64,000 nt of DNA, taken from Mycolicibacterium sp. TY81 (GTDB lineage: Bacteria > Actinomycetota > Actinomycetes > Mycobacteriales > Mycobacteriaceae). Positions 10,579-20,548 of the stretch are shown piece by piece. The notes under the pieces are model-generated. The model ran no database searches. It saw nothing but the letters and a program-made list of their open reading frames with translations, and was not told the origin of the DNA. Within the stretch, counting starts at the first letter, position 1. Each line of letters begins with the position of its first letter. The translations under genes and the position numbers were made by a program. Where the stretch lies: the NCBI RefSeq assembly GCF_018326285.1, contig NZ_AP023362.1:682001-746000 (forward strand). Direction: 5' to 3'.

Positions 10579-12039
10579 ATAGCGTCCCGGGGAGTGGTGG
10601 ACTTCGGATCTGGCGTGGTTCACGCGTTGTGATCAACGAGTCATGGTGAACGCTAGGCGATTTGGTGTTGTTTGGCAAGTGCTGCCGCGGCGTGTTTGGC
10701 GGCGATCACGGCGCGTAGTTCGTCCATGGAGACATCGGAGAGGTAGCGGCGGGTGACCTGCCACTCGTCGTGGGATTCGATGACCACCGCGGTGGCCAGG
10801 CGAAGGAACGCCGCCGGATTGGGGAAGATCTCCACGACATCGGCCCGACGCTTGATCTCTTTATTCAGACGCTCTATCGGATTATTCGACCAGATCTTCT
10901 GCCAATGCGCCTTCGGGAACGCAGTGAACGCCAACACGTCGGTCTTGGCCTCGCCCATCATCGCGGCCACCTTCGGGAACGACGCGGCCAGGGTGTCGGC
11001 GACCCGGTCCCACTGCGCGGCGACCTCGTCGGGTTCGGTGTGAGCGAAGATGGTCTTGACCGCCGCGGTAACCGCCGGGGCGTGTTTGGCCGATACCGCG
11101 GTATGCAGGTTCCGCATGAAATGCACCCGGCACCGCTGCCACGATGAGTTCGTGAACTGCTGTGCCACAGCGACTTTCAACCCAGCGTGCGCATCGGAGA
11201 TGACCAGGTGCACCCCCCGATAGGCCGCGCGCCTTAAGCGAGGCGAGGAACTCGCGCCAGAACTCGAACGACTCGCTGTCACCGACCGCGGTGCCCAGCA
11301 CCTCACGGGTGCCGTCGATCGACACGCCGGTCGCGACCACCAGGGCCTGGGAGACCACGTGCGCCCCCACGCGGACCTTGCAGAAGGTGGCATCGCAGAA
11401 CACGTAGGGGAAGCTGGTGTGGGTCAGCGAGCGTTCCCGAAACGCTGTGATCTCGCGGTCCAGGCCGGCGCAGATCCGCGACACCTCCGACTTGGACACC
11501 CCGGTCTGCACGCCCATCGCCGTCACCAGGTCATCGACGCTGCGGGTGGACACCCCGTGCACGTAGGCCTCCATGATGACCGCGTGCAGCGCCTTGTCGA
11601 TACGCCCGGCGGGGTTCCAGCAGCGACGGGAAGAACGATCCCGCCCGTAGCTTGGGGATCTGCACCTCGATGTCCCCGGCGGTCGTGGAGACGGTCTTGG
11701 GGCGGTGCCCGTTGCGGTGCACCGTGCGGCCGTCGCTGCGTTCGTAACGGCCCGCGCCGATCGCCGCGGTGGCCTCGGCCTCGATGAGCTGCTGCAACCC
11801 GGAACGGATCAACTCGGCGAACACCGCACCCGAGTCAGCGGACTTCAGTGCATCGAGCTGAGCGAGCAGGGCAGAATGGTCAAGGGTCATCGCGCGGTTT
11901 CCTTCGGTGAGTCACTTTGGTACGTAACTCACTGACCACTACGCGATGGCCCACCCCAACACCGGCACCGACACGGCCTGAACATCTCCGCCCACCTCAG
12001 CCCCGTCCCCGAATTCCCACCACCCCAGGGGACTTAGCC
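10579..12039 (-). mobile_element. IS256-family insertion sequence
   Basis: A 1461-bp element flanked by the direct repeat CGTTGTGGG (10570-10578 and 12040-12048), the 8-9 bp duplication expected for IS256. The ends are imperfect inverted repeats (TAGCGTCCCGGGG... against TAAGTCCCCTGGGG...). Joining the flanks restores the ABC-F reading frame SLWVGEGERVALIG, which proves where the insertion lies. Confidence 0.85.
10653..11890 (-). pseudogene. IS256-family (mutator) transposase, two +1 frameshifts
   Basis: Three overlapping reading frames together encode a roughly 410-residue mutator-type transposase. The N-terminus (from MTLDHSALLAQ) contains RNGHRPKTV; the middle contains FCDATFCKVR; the C-terminal part contains SDAHAGL and NPIERLNKEIKRR, supplying the DDE residues. 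The frames break at 11604-11606 (ccc) and in the six-C run 11213-11218. Removing one base at each gives a continuous protein. The breaks may be sequencing errors rather than mutations. Confidence 0.85.
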
Positions 12040-12203
12040 CGTTGTGGGTCGGCGAAGGGGAACGTGTCGCACTGATCGGCGCCAACGGTGCGGGCAAGTC
12101 GGCACTACTGAAAATCGCGCTTGGGGAGGTCGAGCCCGAGGAGGGCTCGATCGCCCGATCCAGGGGCGTCGGGGTGATGCGGCAGTTCATCGAAGGTGAC
12201 TAG
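12040..12203 (+). pseudogene. ABC-F ATPase, Walker A fragment (piece 2 of 3)
   Basis: Translation from 12042 gives LWVGEGERVALIGANGAGKS, then LLKIALGEVEPEEGSIARSR and GVGVMRQFIEGD, with a Walker A motif GANGAGKS. The frame then meets a stop formed by the CTAG/TAG of the adjoining IS ends. The next expected residues, of the T-V-H-D-L-L kind, occur about 10 kb away at 22255. Confidence 0.8.
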
Positions 12204-13143
12204 GGCGTGTCTGACAAAAATTTCAGGCGTGGTACCTGAGACTCGTAGGGTGTCGCGGTTCCAGTTGCTTTCCGATGCCCAGTGGTCGTTGATCGAAGAT
12301 TTGCTTCCGGTCCGGACGGGTAAGCGGGGCAGGCCTTTTCAGGATGCTCGGTCGATGGTTGAGGGCATCATCTACCGATACCGATGTGGCATTGCCTGGC
12401 GTGACGTGCCGGAGGTGTTCGGTCCGTGGCAGAGCATCTGGACGTGGCATCGTCGGATGAGCGCTGACGGTACGTGGGATGTGGTGTTGGCCCGGTTGCT
12501 GGCAGCCGCTGATGAGGCCGGGATGATCGATTGGGCGGTGGCAGTTGATTCCACGATCGCCCGAGCACACCAGCACGCCACGAACCTCACCCGTGACACA
12601 GGGGGCTGGGTCGAATTACACGAATCTGGCGATCGAGCCGCCTGACCACGGCATTGGCCGCTCCCGCGGCGGGTTGACCAGCAAGATCCACCATCTCGTC
12701 GACGGCCGAGGACGGCCCTTGGTGGTGCTCGTGGGCGCAGGCCAATCCCACGACGGCCCGGTGTTCGAGCATTTGCTCGCCCACCTGAAAGTTGACCGCC
12801 CCGGCGGCGGACGGCCCCGCACCCGCCCCGATCGCGTCCGCGCAGATAAGGCCTATTCGAGTCGCGCCACCCGCGCGCTGTTGCGGCGACGCGGCATCGG
12901 TGCAGTGATCCCGGAACCGTCCGATCAGATCGCCAACCGCAAACGCCGGGGCTCGGCCGGCGGTCGGCCACCGGCCTTCGATGCCGAGGATTACAAGGGC
13001 CGCAACGTGGTTGAACGCAACTTCAACGACGTCAAGCAATGGCGCGCACTGGCCACCCGCTACGACAAGCTGGCCATCGTCTACCGTGCCGCGGCAGTCC
13101 TACGAGCGGTCACACTCTGGCTGCCCCATTTATCGGACACGCC
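12204..13143 (+). mobile_element. IS5-family insertion sequence
   Basis: About 940 bp flanked by CTAG at 12200-12203 and 13144-13147. The terminal repeats are GGCGTGTCTGACAAA on the left and GGCGTGTCCGATAAA (reverse complement) on the right, 13 of 15 identical. The right-hand CTAG is also the first bases of the IS1380 terminal repeat. The element therefore appears to have inserted at the junction between the ABC-F fragment and IS1380 copy A. Confidence 0.85.
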
Positions 13144-13147
13144 CTAG
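12229..13147 (+). pseudogene. IS5-family transposase in two frames
   Basis: The first frame (GTG 12229 to 12645) encodes the helix-turn-helix part (LSDAQWSLIEDLLP, GIAWRDVPE) and the first catalytic region AVDSTIARAHQHATN. The second frame continues as IEPPDHGIGRSRGGLTSKIH, DGRGRPL, RADKAYSS and NVVERNFNDVKQWR, giving the remaining DDE residues. The switch falls at about 12627 (tctggcg); deleting one G gives HESAIEPPDHG without interruption. Programmed frameshifting is known in parts of this family and is the alternative to a mutation or base-calling error. Confidence 0.8.
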
Positions 13148-14850
13148 CCCGGATTTTGCGTGGTAATTGGTGTGGGTTCGGTGTGATGCCGAGTTGTGTT
13201 GTTGGGTAGTGGTTTTCGTGTGGTGGCGTAGAGGTGCTGTCCCGTGTCGCCGGGTGGGGCGGGCTTTCCTGGGGCCTGTGGGTCCTTCATCGTTGATGGG
13301 TCCGATGGGGTGGGGTGTTATCCGAAGGCGGTGCGGACGCGGTGCCAGGCGGCGGCGATCGCCGCCGCCCAGCGCCAGGTGGCATCGATGCGTAGCCGCA
13401 GTTGGCGGGCGCCGCGGGTGATACGGGCGGCCACGTGCAGGACCCGGTAGCGGAACGTGGTGATCTCGACGCGGGCCAGAGCGCGATCGCTGGCGAACCC
13501 GATGAGGCGGGTCCAGGTGACCAGGTCAGCGGCGGCCAGGACGATTTCGAGCCAGGCAGCATTGGCCCAGAAGGAGTGGCAGGGCAGGTTACGCAGCCCG
13601 GTGGCTTTGAGTTCGCGGATACGGTCCTCGACGCGGGCGTGCTGGCGGTGCCGTAGTTCCAGACCGGCGACCTGACCGGGTACGACACCCGGTGGTGTGT
13701 CGGTGATGAACGCGGTGACCCGCATGCCGTCGGCGTCGGTGAACCGCAACTGCGCGCCGGGGTGGGGGCGTTCTTTACGCAGGATCAGCCGGGTCCCTTC
13801 GGGCCAGGAGGCCAGGTTGACCAGGTCGGTGGCTTCAGCGACCCACGCGCCGTCGCGGATCCCGCCGTCGGTGTCGATCGCTGGATACCAGCAATCGCCG
13901 AGGTTGAGGGTGTCCACGGCGTCCTGGACGCGGGTATCGACGGGGTACCCGAAGGAGAACCCGGCCCCGGCGGCCCGGCACGCTGCGGCGAATTTGTGGG
14001 TGGATCCGGCGGTATCGCAGCGCACCAACACCTTCGGGGCCTCGGGGTTGTCGGGATCGTCGGGGGTTGGGCCGCCACGCCGCTGGCAGCGATGCCAAAG
14101 CCTGGTGCAGGACGATGATGTGGTCGGAGGCGGTGTTGGAGCCGGCGTTACCGTTGCGCAGCAACCCGGCCAGGGCTTCGCCGCCCGGCGATGTCGGGGG
14201 CGGTCCAGAAACGCCAGCAGCGGGTGCAGCCCGAACGTTTTCTTCCAGGTCGGCGCAGCCCCGGCCTTGTTGTCGGAGTGATCGATCACCAGCGTGGCAT
14301 CGATGTCGATATGCAGCCAGCCGCCGGTGGTGGGGGCGGCTCCGACAGCCCAGGCCGCTGCCCGCGCCGCGGCTCGGGCTGCGCGCACCCCGGGTAGATG
14401 CGCGGCATCGATCCGCTCATCGATCAGCCGCCACATGGTGGTCGTTGAGGCCTTGGCCCCCAGGACGTGCTCCCGGTCACCGCACAGCTGACCGACCGCG
14501 TCGATGCAGTCCGCGCCGTCGGCGACCGCGGCCGCCAGATCAGCGAACACCTCCCCAGGCGCATACACCCACGGGCCGCGGTAGGTGTCGGCCAACGCGG
14601 CCGTGACCTGCGCCGATAAGCCGGTCCGGTCGGCAAGCTCACGCAGCATGCCCATCCCGGCATGCGACACAACGCCATGGCCGTCGGCGGAAACTTTCAC
14701 CGGCGATGCCGCCGCGATATTCTTCACCTGCGAAGTGCCTTCCCGTCAGGGTTTTTGAACCGTAGAGAAGTCCAATTATTCCTTGCAGGACAGGCACTTT
14801 CGCTTATCTACACACCCCCACAGTCAACATTCCACGAAAAATCCGGGCTA
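13145..14850 (-). mobile_element. IS1380-family insertion sequence, copy A
   Basis: 1706 bp with 16-bp terminal repeats TAGCCCGGATTTTGCG and (reverse complement) TAGCCCGGATTTTTCG. It is nearly identical to copy B at 20549-22254 and lies in the same orientation. The flanking 4-mers (gccc on the left, agcg on the right) do not match, so this copy is not flanked by a target duplication. Its right end cuts a SulP gene. Its left end abuts the IS5 element and, before that insertion, the ABC-F fragment. Confidence 0.9.
13318..14727 (-). pseudogene. IS1380-family transposase, copy A (internal out-of-frame stretch)
   Basis: The 469-codon frame starts MKNIAAASPVKVSADG and carries HIDIDATLVIDHSD (first catalytic Asp region), DTAGSTHKFAAACRAAG, and a C-terminal LRNLPCHSFWANAAWLEIVL. 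About 50 residues (14062-14200) are nonsense because three single bases are inserted relative to copy B: in the G run 14062-14066, the CCC at 14184-14186 and the G run 14196-14200. The three insertions restore the frame overall, so the ORF stays open but encodes a scrambled segment. Confidence 0.85.
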
Positions 14851-16563
14851 AGCGACATCGTTGTAGGGCTCATTGTCGTCGCGATCATGCTGAGCTGGAA
14901 ACGAAGCCCGGCTCGGCTACAAATACTTCCCGGGCCGCTAGTCGCAATCGTCGCCGCGACGGCGATATCGTTCGTGCCGCCGCTGAACGCCGACAGAATC
15001 GAACTCAACGGTTCGATCCTCGACGCGATCGGCTTGCCGACTCTGCCGCACGGCACCTGGGTGCCGTTTGTACTGGCTGTGTTGACCATCGCGTTGATCG
15101 CCAGCGTGGAAAGCTTACTTTCGGCAGTTGCGGTCGACAAGATGCACAACGGCCCGAAAGCCGATCTGAACCGCGAGCTCATCGGTCAGGGCGCGGCCAA
15201 TATGGTGTCGGGGATGCTCGGCGGGCTGCCGGTAACCGGCGTGATCGTCCGCAGCGCAACCAACGTGGCGGCCGGTGCACGCACGCAGGCTTCGTCGATT
15301 TTGCACGGCGTGTGGGTGCTGCTGTTTTCCGTGTTGCTGGCCGGTCTGGTGCAACAAATTCCGAAGGCCGCCCTGGCCGGGTTGCTGATCGTGATCGGTA
15401 TCCAGTTGGTCAAGTTGGCACACATCCGGCTGGCCTGGCGTACCGGCGACCTGGCTGTTTATGCGATCACAGTCACCGGAGTTCTGTTCCTGAACCTGCT
15501 GGAAGGCGTCGCCATCGGCGTCGCCGTCACCCTCGTCGTGGTGTTGTGGCGGGTGGTGCGCGCCTCAGTACATGCCGAACCGATCGACGAGGAGCATCAC
15601 GAATGGCGTCTCACACTCGAAGGAGCCCTCAGTTTCCTTTCCTTGCCGCGGCTATCGCGCGTGCTGGCCTCAATTCCGCGTGGCAGCCGGGTCACCGTGG
15701 AGATCACAGTCGACTTCCTTGATCACGCCGCATACGAGGCCATCGAGGAGTGGGCTCGGCGGCACCGCCTAGCTGGCGGCTCGGTTTGCATCGACGAAAT
15801 CGGCGAGAGCGCGATGGCAGCGGCCACCGTAGGGCCGCCGATTCGCCGGTCGCACAGCGCGATAGCCCGCGGCCTATCGCCCTGGCGCTCTCACGGCCAC
15901 CACCCAGGGGACACCGGTTCGATGCTCACCCCGGTGTTGGACGGCGTCGCGCGTTACCATCGCCGACACGCCCCGCTGCTTCGCGAACATTTCAACGAGC
16001 TGCGCGGCGGGCAGCGACCGCGCGCTCTGTTCCTGACCTGCGCAGACGCTCGCTTGGTGCCCAATGTCATCACCGCCAGCGGGCCCGGTGACCTTTTCAC
16101 CGTGCGCAACCTCGGCAACCTCGTTCAGCCGAACGCCGCTGACATGTCGATGGAAGCCGCATTGGCGTACGGAATCATCGAGTTGAACGTCAACACCATG
16201 ATCATCTGCGGCCACTCCAGATGCGGAGCGATGACGGCATTGCTCTCCGAGGCTGGCCATCGTGACGGCATTCCCCCCGCTGTCGCGGCATGGATCGAAC
16301 AGGCGCTGCCAAGCCTCGACGCGTTCCGCGCCGGTCACCCCGTCGGCCGGGCGGCGGCCAGGCAGGGGTATGACGCCTGCGATCAGTTGGCAATGGTCAA
16401 CGTCGCTTGGCAAATTCAGAACTTGAAAGTCCATCCCGTGGTGGGTCCCGCTCTGGAAGAGCAGCGATTGGATACATTGGGGCTCTTCTTCGATATCGCC
16501 TCGGGCCGGGTACTGCGTATTACAGAGAGCGACGTCGAAAACCTCGGCGCGCCGAACGACTGA
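14851..16563 (+). pseudogene. SulP-family transporter fused to a beta-carbonic anhydrase, 5' end lost
   Basis: Residues read directly from the IS1380 end: SDIVVGLIVVAIMLSWKR, then a SulP core (VESLLSAVAVDKMH, GGLPVTGVIVRSATNVAAGA, several hydrophobic helices, a STAS-like segment), and from about 15960 a beta-carbonic anhydrase domain with CADARLVP and HSRCGAM, giving the Cys/Asp/His/Cys zinc ligands. The architecture matches Rv3273-type bicarbonate transporter-carbonic anhydrase fusions of about 760 residues. Roughly 190-200 N-terminal residues are missing. The open frame continues upstream into the IS end (from 14662), so an IS-initiated hybrid product cannot be excluded. Confidence 0.85.
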
Positions 16564-16773
16564 CTCTTCCAACAGGGTAAGTCCCTCGGGCCTCGACAGC
16601 GGGGTCTCCAATCGGTCTCACGAATCTGCGCCGGCCCGGATGATTGATCGCCGGGATGCGGTTGCGGGCCGGCGGGCCAACTCGGGCGAGGGTGCGGGGC
16701 GCATGGTCGCCGGAGCGATCGCGTGATTCGTCGAGGGACCGACCAAAGTCACTCGAGCAAAGGAATCGACGCG

Positions 16774-16930
16774 ATGACCACTGGCCACAATATTGACAGG
16801 CCGGCTGTGCTGGCTGATCGACTCACCGCCTGCCGCCCCGATGTGCTGCGCGAGCTGCTGGCAACTTTCATCCACGCCCTGATGGGTCGAAGCCGACGCT
16901 CTATGCTTCTCGAAGAGGCAGCCTCGGCGA
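16774..16930 (+). pseudogene. IS1081-like (IS256 family) transposase remnant
   Basis: ATG 16774 opens MTTGHNIDRPAVLADRLT, then LRELLATFIHALMG, which reads like the first 40 residues of the IS1081 transposase. After a 2-base loss the next frame gives EADALC, again as in IS1081. Nothing further of the element is recognisable. The remaining parts of the 16564-17004 interval hold no other gene I can support. Confidence 0.6.
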
Positions 16931-17004
16931 GGTGCTCTTCACCCCAAACATGAACGGACGCAGTCGTTCTTGTTCAAGCTCCTCTGACGACGACGGGGCT
17001 AACC

Positions 17005-17550
17005 TCAGGCGTGCGTTCCTGCGGCGGCACATGCCGTTTGGGCGTTGTAGGCGTCGTTGTTGAGCTCGGTGGCCACATTGTCAAGGGTGTCACCGCCGCG
17101 GCGGAGTCCCATGATCAACAGGAGCTTCGTCGCGTCCACTGACCATGCCCGCATCGGCGCGGCGATCTCGGGCTGCAGACCCGGTGTCGCCGCCGCGGTC
17201 ATGGCCGCGGCCGCCGCTTCCCGCAGCGCGGTCCGAGCGGTCACGTTACTGTTCCTGACAGTCGGATCTCTGTAGTCGGGAAGGTCCGTACCTTCGGTGG
17301 CGTCGGCGAAACCCGAGTAATTGGTCGCGGCGAAATTCAGCGTTGTGGCGAACTGCTTGCAGGCCACCGCCGCCGCGGGATTGACGTTGTCCGAGGTCGG
17401 CGCGGGGACCGTTACCATACCCGGAGCCGGCGTGTCCGTCTGTTCTGCGTCGTTGGGGTCGGCGGATGCGGTTGGGACGACCGCTAGCCCGATGCCAAAC
17501 GCGATGAGAGACGCGGCCAACCCGCGCTCGCAAACATGTGATGACCTCAA
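17005..17550 (-). CDS. Exported protein of unknown function
   Basis: 181 residues from TTG 17550, chosen because AGGAGG lies 5 bp upstream; longer in-frame starts lack such a site. A signal peptide (GLAASLIAFGIGLAVVPTASAD) is followed by a Pro/Thr-rich segment and an alpha-helical domain with two Cys (VACKQF and QTACAAAG), which could pair. I do not recognise the family, although such small exported proteins are common in mycobacteria. It is divergent from the porin genes and within the IS1380-bounded block. Confidence 0.65.
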   Translation of the reverse strand: MRSSHVCERGLAASLIAFGIGLAVVPTASADPNDAEQTDTPAPGMVTVPAPTSDNVNPAAAVACKQFATTLNFAATNYSGFADATEGTDLPDYRDPTVRNSNVTARTALREAAAAAMTAAATPGLQPEIAAPMRAWSVDATKLLLIMGLRRGGDTLDNVATELNNDAYNAQTACAAAGTHA

Positions 17551-17948
17551 CAATTCCTCCTGCCGTGTCGGCCTGATCGCGGGCGATGCCGCGCCACCGG
17601 ACCAGCTGATCTTGCCCTCACCGCCATTGAGCGGCTCTCCGTGCGAGACCACAGCAGAGTCAGGCGAATACGAGGCCGCGGTGATCGACAGAGAGCTCTC
17701 ATGATCAGGTTCAAGGCATGGTTGTATATATCGAATGGTCGAGTCTACAGCTCACCAAATGATGAACCGCCGCTCAACGCTGGGTGCCCGTGCGGCGTCC
17801 ATTCGATGCTGTGGACAGCCAGAGGCGCTCTCGATGGGTATGTGGCATGAACTGTTTTCGGTCCGTTTACCGTTTGGACACTCGGCCACTCAATCATACG
17901 ACGCGACAGTTCCCTTGAATTCGGACCACGAGAGGCGTCACCGCGACC
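17551..17948. promoter_or_regulatory. Intergenic region before the first porin gene
   Basis: No gene is supported here. The last ~90 bases (about 17860-17948) resemble the region just before the second porin gene (about 18970-19066): both contain a CCGTTYACCGTTTRGA-like block, then ACAGTT...TTGRATT...GACNACGAGAGGCG and a short spacer to the ATG. A promoter and leader therefore appear to have been duplicated together with the gene. GAGAGG is the likely ribosome site. Confidence 0.5.
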
Positions 17949-18638
17949 ATGCCGAATCGTTTTGCCACCTTGACCGCCGTCTGCATGCTGATCCCGGTTG
18001 GGGTTGCGCCACTCGCGTCGGCCGAACCGCCCCCGGATCCCGCGGTGGAGCCGGCGGGAAACGCCGCACCTCCACCCCCGCCGAACAACGGCGCCGTCCC
18101 GTCCGCGGCACCGGGGGTCTTGGATACCCCGGACGGTTGGCATTTGACGGTGTCCGCGGTGGCCGAGACCCAGCTGCCGGTGGCGCCGCTGACTACCTCG
18201 CTGGCGTCGCGCGAATACCTCGTGGGCGGCACGTTCGCCGGGGCGATCACGGGCTCGGGTAAAACAAAGCTGAACGGCGGAAAACTGGAGGCAGGCTATC
18301 AGATCGGCTGCGGCATTACGCAAAATGCTATCGAAACTCTTGTCGGGGCCGGTATTACCCCTTCGATCCGCATACCGTTTGCTGGCAACGATCCGTCCTT
18401 CGCTCCGAACCTCACATACCGGGGAAGAATAGACCTCCGTCCCGGCACCGTGTCCACGGTTGCGGTCGACGAGAAAGAGTTCGAGGGGAAAGAAACGCGG
18501 GTCACGATCACCGGTTTCCGCATTGGCGTCGACCAATGTGCCGGTCAGTCGTTCATCCGGTCGTACGCGACGTTGACCAGCTCGACCGAGAACACCGAGG
18601 ACGTCATCACCTATCTCGGTGTCACCAAGGCCGTGTGA
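17949..18638 (+). CDS. MspA-family porin, copy 1
   Basis: 229 residues: a signal peptide (TLTAVCMLIPVGVAPLASAE), a proline-rich linker of about 25 residues, then the MspA beta-barrel domain with TPDGWHLTVSAVAETQLPVAP, SREYLVGGTFAG and KLEAGYQIGCG. MspA-type proteins assemble as octamers in the mycobacterial outer membrane and let small hydrophilic solutes pass. Unlike MspA itself, this protein has Cys in GYQIGCG and DQCAGQSF, which could form a disulfide. The length (about 200 mature residues) is near the family norm. The next gene is a paralogue with its own duplicated upstream region. Confidence 0.85.
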   Translation: MPNRFATLTAVCMLIPVGVAPLASAEPPPDPAVEPAGNAAPPPPPNNGAVPSAAPGVLDTPDGWHLTVSAVAETQLPVAPLTTSLASREYLVGGTFAGAITGSGKTKLNGGKLEAGYQIGCGITQNAIETLVGAGITPSIRIPFAGNDPSFAPNLTYRGRIDLRPGTVSTVAVDEKEFEGKETRVTITGFRIGVDQCAGQSFIRSYATLTSSTENTEDVITYLGVTKAV

Positions 18639-19066
18639 TGCGGTTTCGCAAGCGCGGCTGTGCCGGCGTCGATTTGGTGCCGCCGCGAAAGCCGCTCATG
18701 CAGCGAGACCTCGTGGGTTCAGGGATCGAGGCGCCGGTTCGCCTCCCGCCGACACCGGCGTATCCGTCACCGTGGTCACGCCCTGAACTGTCCGCCGACG
18801 TGATCAATCGCGCAGTGACCGAAGCGGTCCCGCGGGTCACGGTGCGTCGCCGGCTGGCCGCGGCGCGATCAAGCCGCGCCAATGGTTCACGTGTGCCGTT
18901 ATCCGGCGAATCCATTTCAGAAATGGCTTACCAGCTTGAGAGACGCGCACTCGATAGTTTCGGGTGGCAAGTGTTGTTCATCCGTTCACCGTTTAGATAC
19001 CTGGTCCATCGATCATTCGGCGGAACAGTTGCTTTGGATTACGACGACGAGAGGCGCCCCCGCACA
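18639..19066. other. 428-bp intergenic region between the two porin genes
   Basis: The frame of the second porin extends upstream through this region, but there is no signal peptide or ribosome site until ATG 19067, so I regard the extension as non-coding. The last ~95 bases are the second copy of the duplicated promoter/leader described before the first porin. No other gene is supported. Confidence 0.5.
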
Positions 19067-19750
19067 ATGTTTTATCGTTTAGCCACTCTGGCCGCTGTTT
19101 GCATGCTGGTCTCGACCGGGACAGCTCCGCTCGCCGCGGCGGAGCCGGATCCCAACCCGCCGCCGGTACCCGTCGCAAACGCCGGTCCCCCGCCGGACAC
19201 CGGCGCCGTCCCGTCGGAGCAGCCGGGAATCGTCACGACCCCGGACGGCTGGCAGTTGACGGTGGCTGCGCTGAACGAGACCCAGCTGCCGGTGGCGCCG
19301 CTGACTACCGCGCTGTCGTCGCGCGAATACCTCGTGGGCGCCACGTTTACCGGGTCGATCACGGGCTCGGGTGACACCACGTTGGACGGCGGAAAGCTGG
19401 AGGTCGGCTATCAGATCGGCTGCGGCATCGAACTGGATAGGGTCAGGCTGGCTGGCCAGATCGGCATTGGCACGTCGGGGTCGACGCTCGCGGGTCTCGT
19501 ACCTACCGGCGCCTCGCTCCCGATCAGCGGTACGTTTGAAGTCCAGCCCAAGCCGGGCGAGGTGACCACCGTTTCGGTGACCAAGAAGAAGTTCAAGGCC
19601 CAGGATGCCCGGGTCACCGTCAAGGATGTTCACATCAAGATCGACGGCTGCGTCGGTCAGTCGTTCCTGCGGTCATTCGCGGTATTGACGAGTTCGACCG
19701 CGGACACCAACGACATCGTCGCTTACTACGGCGTCACCAAGACCGTCTGA
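19067..19750 (+). CDS. MspA-family porin, copy 2
   Basis: 227 residues: signal peptide (LATLAAVCMLVSTGTAPLAAAE), Pro-rich linker, then an MspA domain closely related to the upstream paralogue (TPDGWQLTVAALNETQLPVAP, SREYLVGATFTG, KLEVGYQIGCG, DGCVGQSFLRSFAVLTSST). The central portion (about residues 120-165) diverges most and may form the pore-lining or loop region. The two Cys are conserved between copies. ATG 19067 is chosen over upstream in-frame codons because it begins the signal peptide and follows the duplicated leader. Confidence 0.85.
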   Translation: MFYRLATLAAVCMLVSTGTAPLAAAEPDPNPPPVPVANAGPPPDTGAVPSEQPGIVTTPDGWQLTVAALNETQLPVAPLTTALSSREYLVGATFTGSITGSGDTTLDGGKLEVGYQIGCGIELDRVRLAGQIGIGTSGSTLAGLVPTGASLPISGTFEVQPKPGEVTTVSVTKKKFKAQDARVTVKDVHIKIDGCVGQSFLRSFAVLTSSTADTNDIVAYYGVTKTV

Positions 19751-19796
19751 CATCAGAGGTGGAGCGTGGGTATCCGAGCCGAAGGAGACGCCAGCC

Positions 19797-20492
19797 ATGA
19801 GTAGCCGAGATCGCGGGGCGGTCGCCAAGGACGTGATCGCGAGCATTGTGGTGGCCGGTGCGCTCGCCGTCGGTGCGGCGGTCGCCCACGCGGCGCCCGC
19901 CGCTGCGGACCCTCCCGCGCCGCCCGCTGATCCGGCGATTCCGGTCCCGCCGCCGCAAGGGCCGACGATACCGATCATCGGCGCGCCTTTAGGGCCTAGT
20001 GGGCTTTCGGGATTGGCGCAAATTGGGGCTCCTGCCGCCGGCCCTCTTGGCCTACCCGAGATGCCCGACCCGACCGTCGGCAACGACTTGATGCTGGGCC
20101 AGAACCCAATTCCCTCGCCACCGGGCGGCCCCCCAGGCACGCCGCCGAACCTCAACGCGTTCAACAACGCCTACCTGCTCCCGCAGAACGTCGATCCCGC
20201 AGCGCCCGGCCAGGGAACGATGTTCGGGGTGGCGCCGGGCGATGAGAATGCGGACATCTCCGGCTTGGACTACCTCAGGCGCCTGCGTGCGATGTATAGC
20301 GACGACCGTCTGAAAGGCGGGCTTCTCGGCCAGATGCCACTGGATCAGCTCGGTGAGCCGCTGCCTGGTACCGCGCCCCCGCCCGGTACTGCGATTCCGG
20401 CCGGGCTGGGACAGGTCTTGCCGGATCAACCGCCGATCGTTTCACCCGGGCCGCCGCCGGTAAGTCCACCGGGGCCGCCGCCGGCCGGTTAA
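19797..20492 (+). CDS. Proline-rich exported protein
   Basis: 231 residues, ATG 19797 with GAAGGAG 8 bp upstream. A signal peptide (IASIVVAGALAVGAAVAHAA) is followed by a protein rich in Pro, Gly and Ala, ending in repeated PGPPP units. A short non-repetitive helical segment (ISGLDYLRRLRAMYSDDRLKG) lies in the middle. It is 46 bp downstream of the second porin and probably in the same transcript, so a cell-envelope role alongside the porins is plausible. The family is not recognised. Confidence 0.7.
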   Translation: MSSRDRGAVAKDVIASIVVAGALAVGAAVAHAAPAAADPPAPPADPAIPVPPPQGPTIPIIGAPLGPSGLSGLAQIGAPAAGPLGLPEMPDPTVGNDLMLGQNPIPSPPGGPPGTPPNLNAFNNAYLLPQNVDPAAPGQGTMFGVAPGDENADISGLDYLRRLRAMYSDDRLKGGLLGQMPLDQLGEPLPGTAPPPGTAIPAGLGQVLPDQPPIVSPGPPPVSPPGPPPAG

Positions 20493-20548
20493 CCTCCGCC
20501 GGTCCGTGGTACGCGGACCGCGTCGACGGTCGCTTCGATCAGCCGGTC

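Noticed and set aside
16564..16773. Possible additional gene between the carbonic anhydrase fusion and the IS1081 remnant
   Set aside because: Only short frames without ribosome sites or recognisable sequence.
18536..19066. N-terminal extension of the second porin by 177 codons
   Set aside because: The signal peptide begins at 19067 and the upstream region matches the leader of the first porin, so the extension is non-coding.
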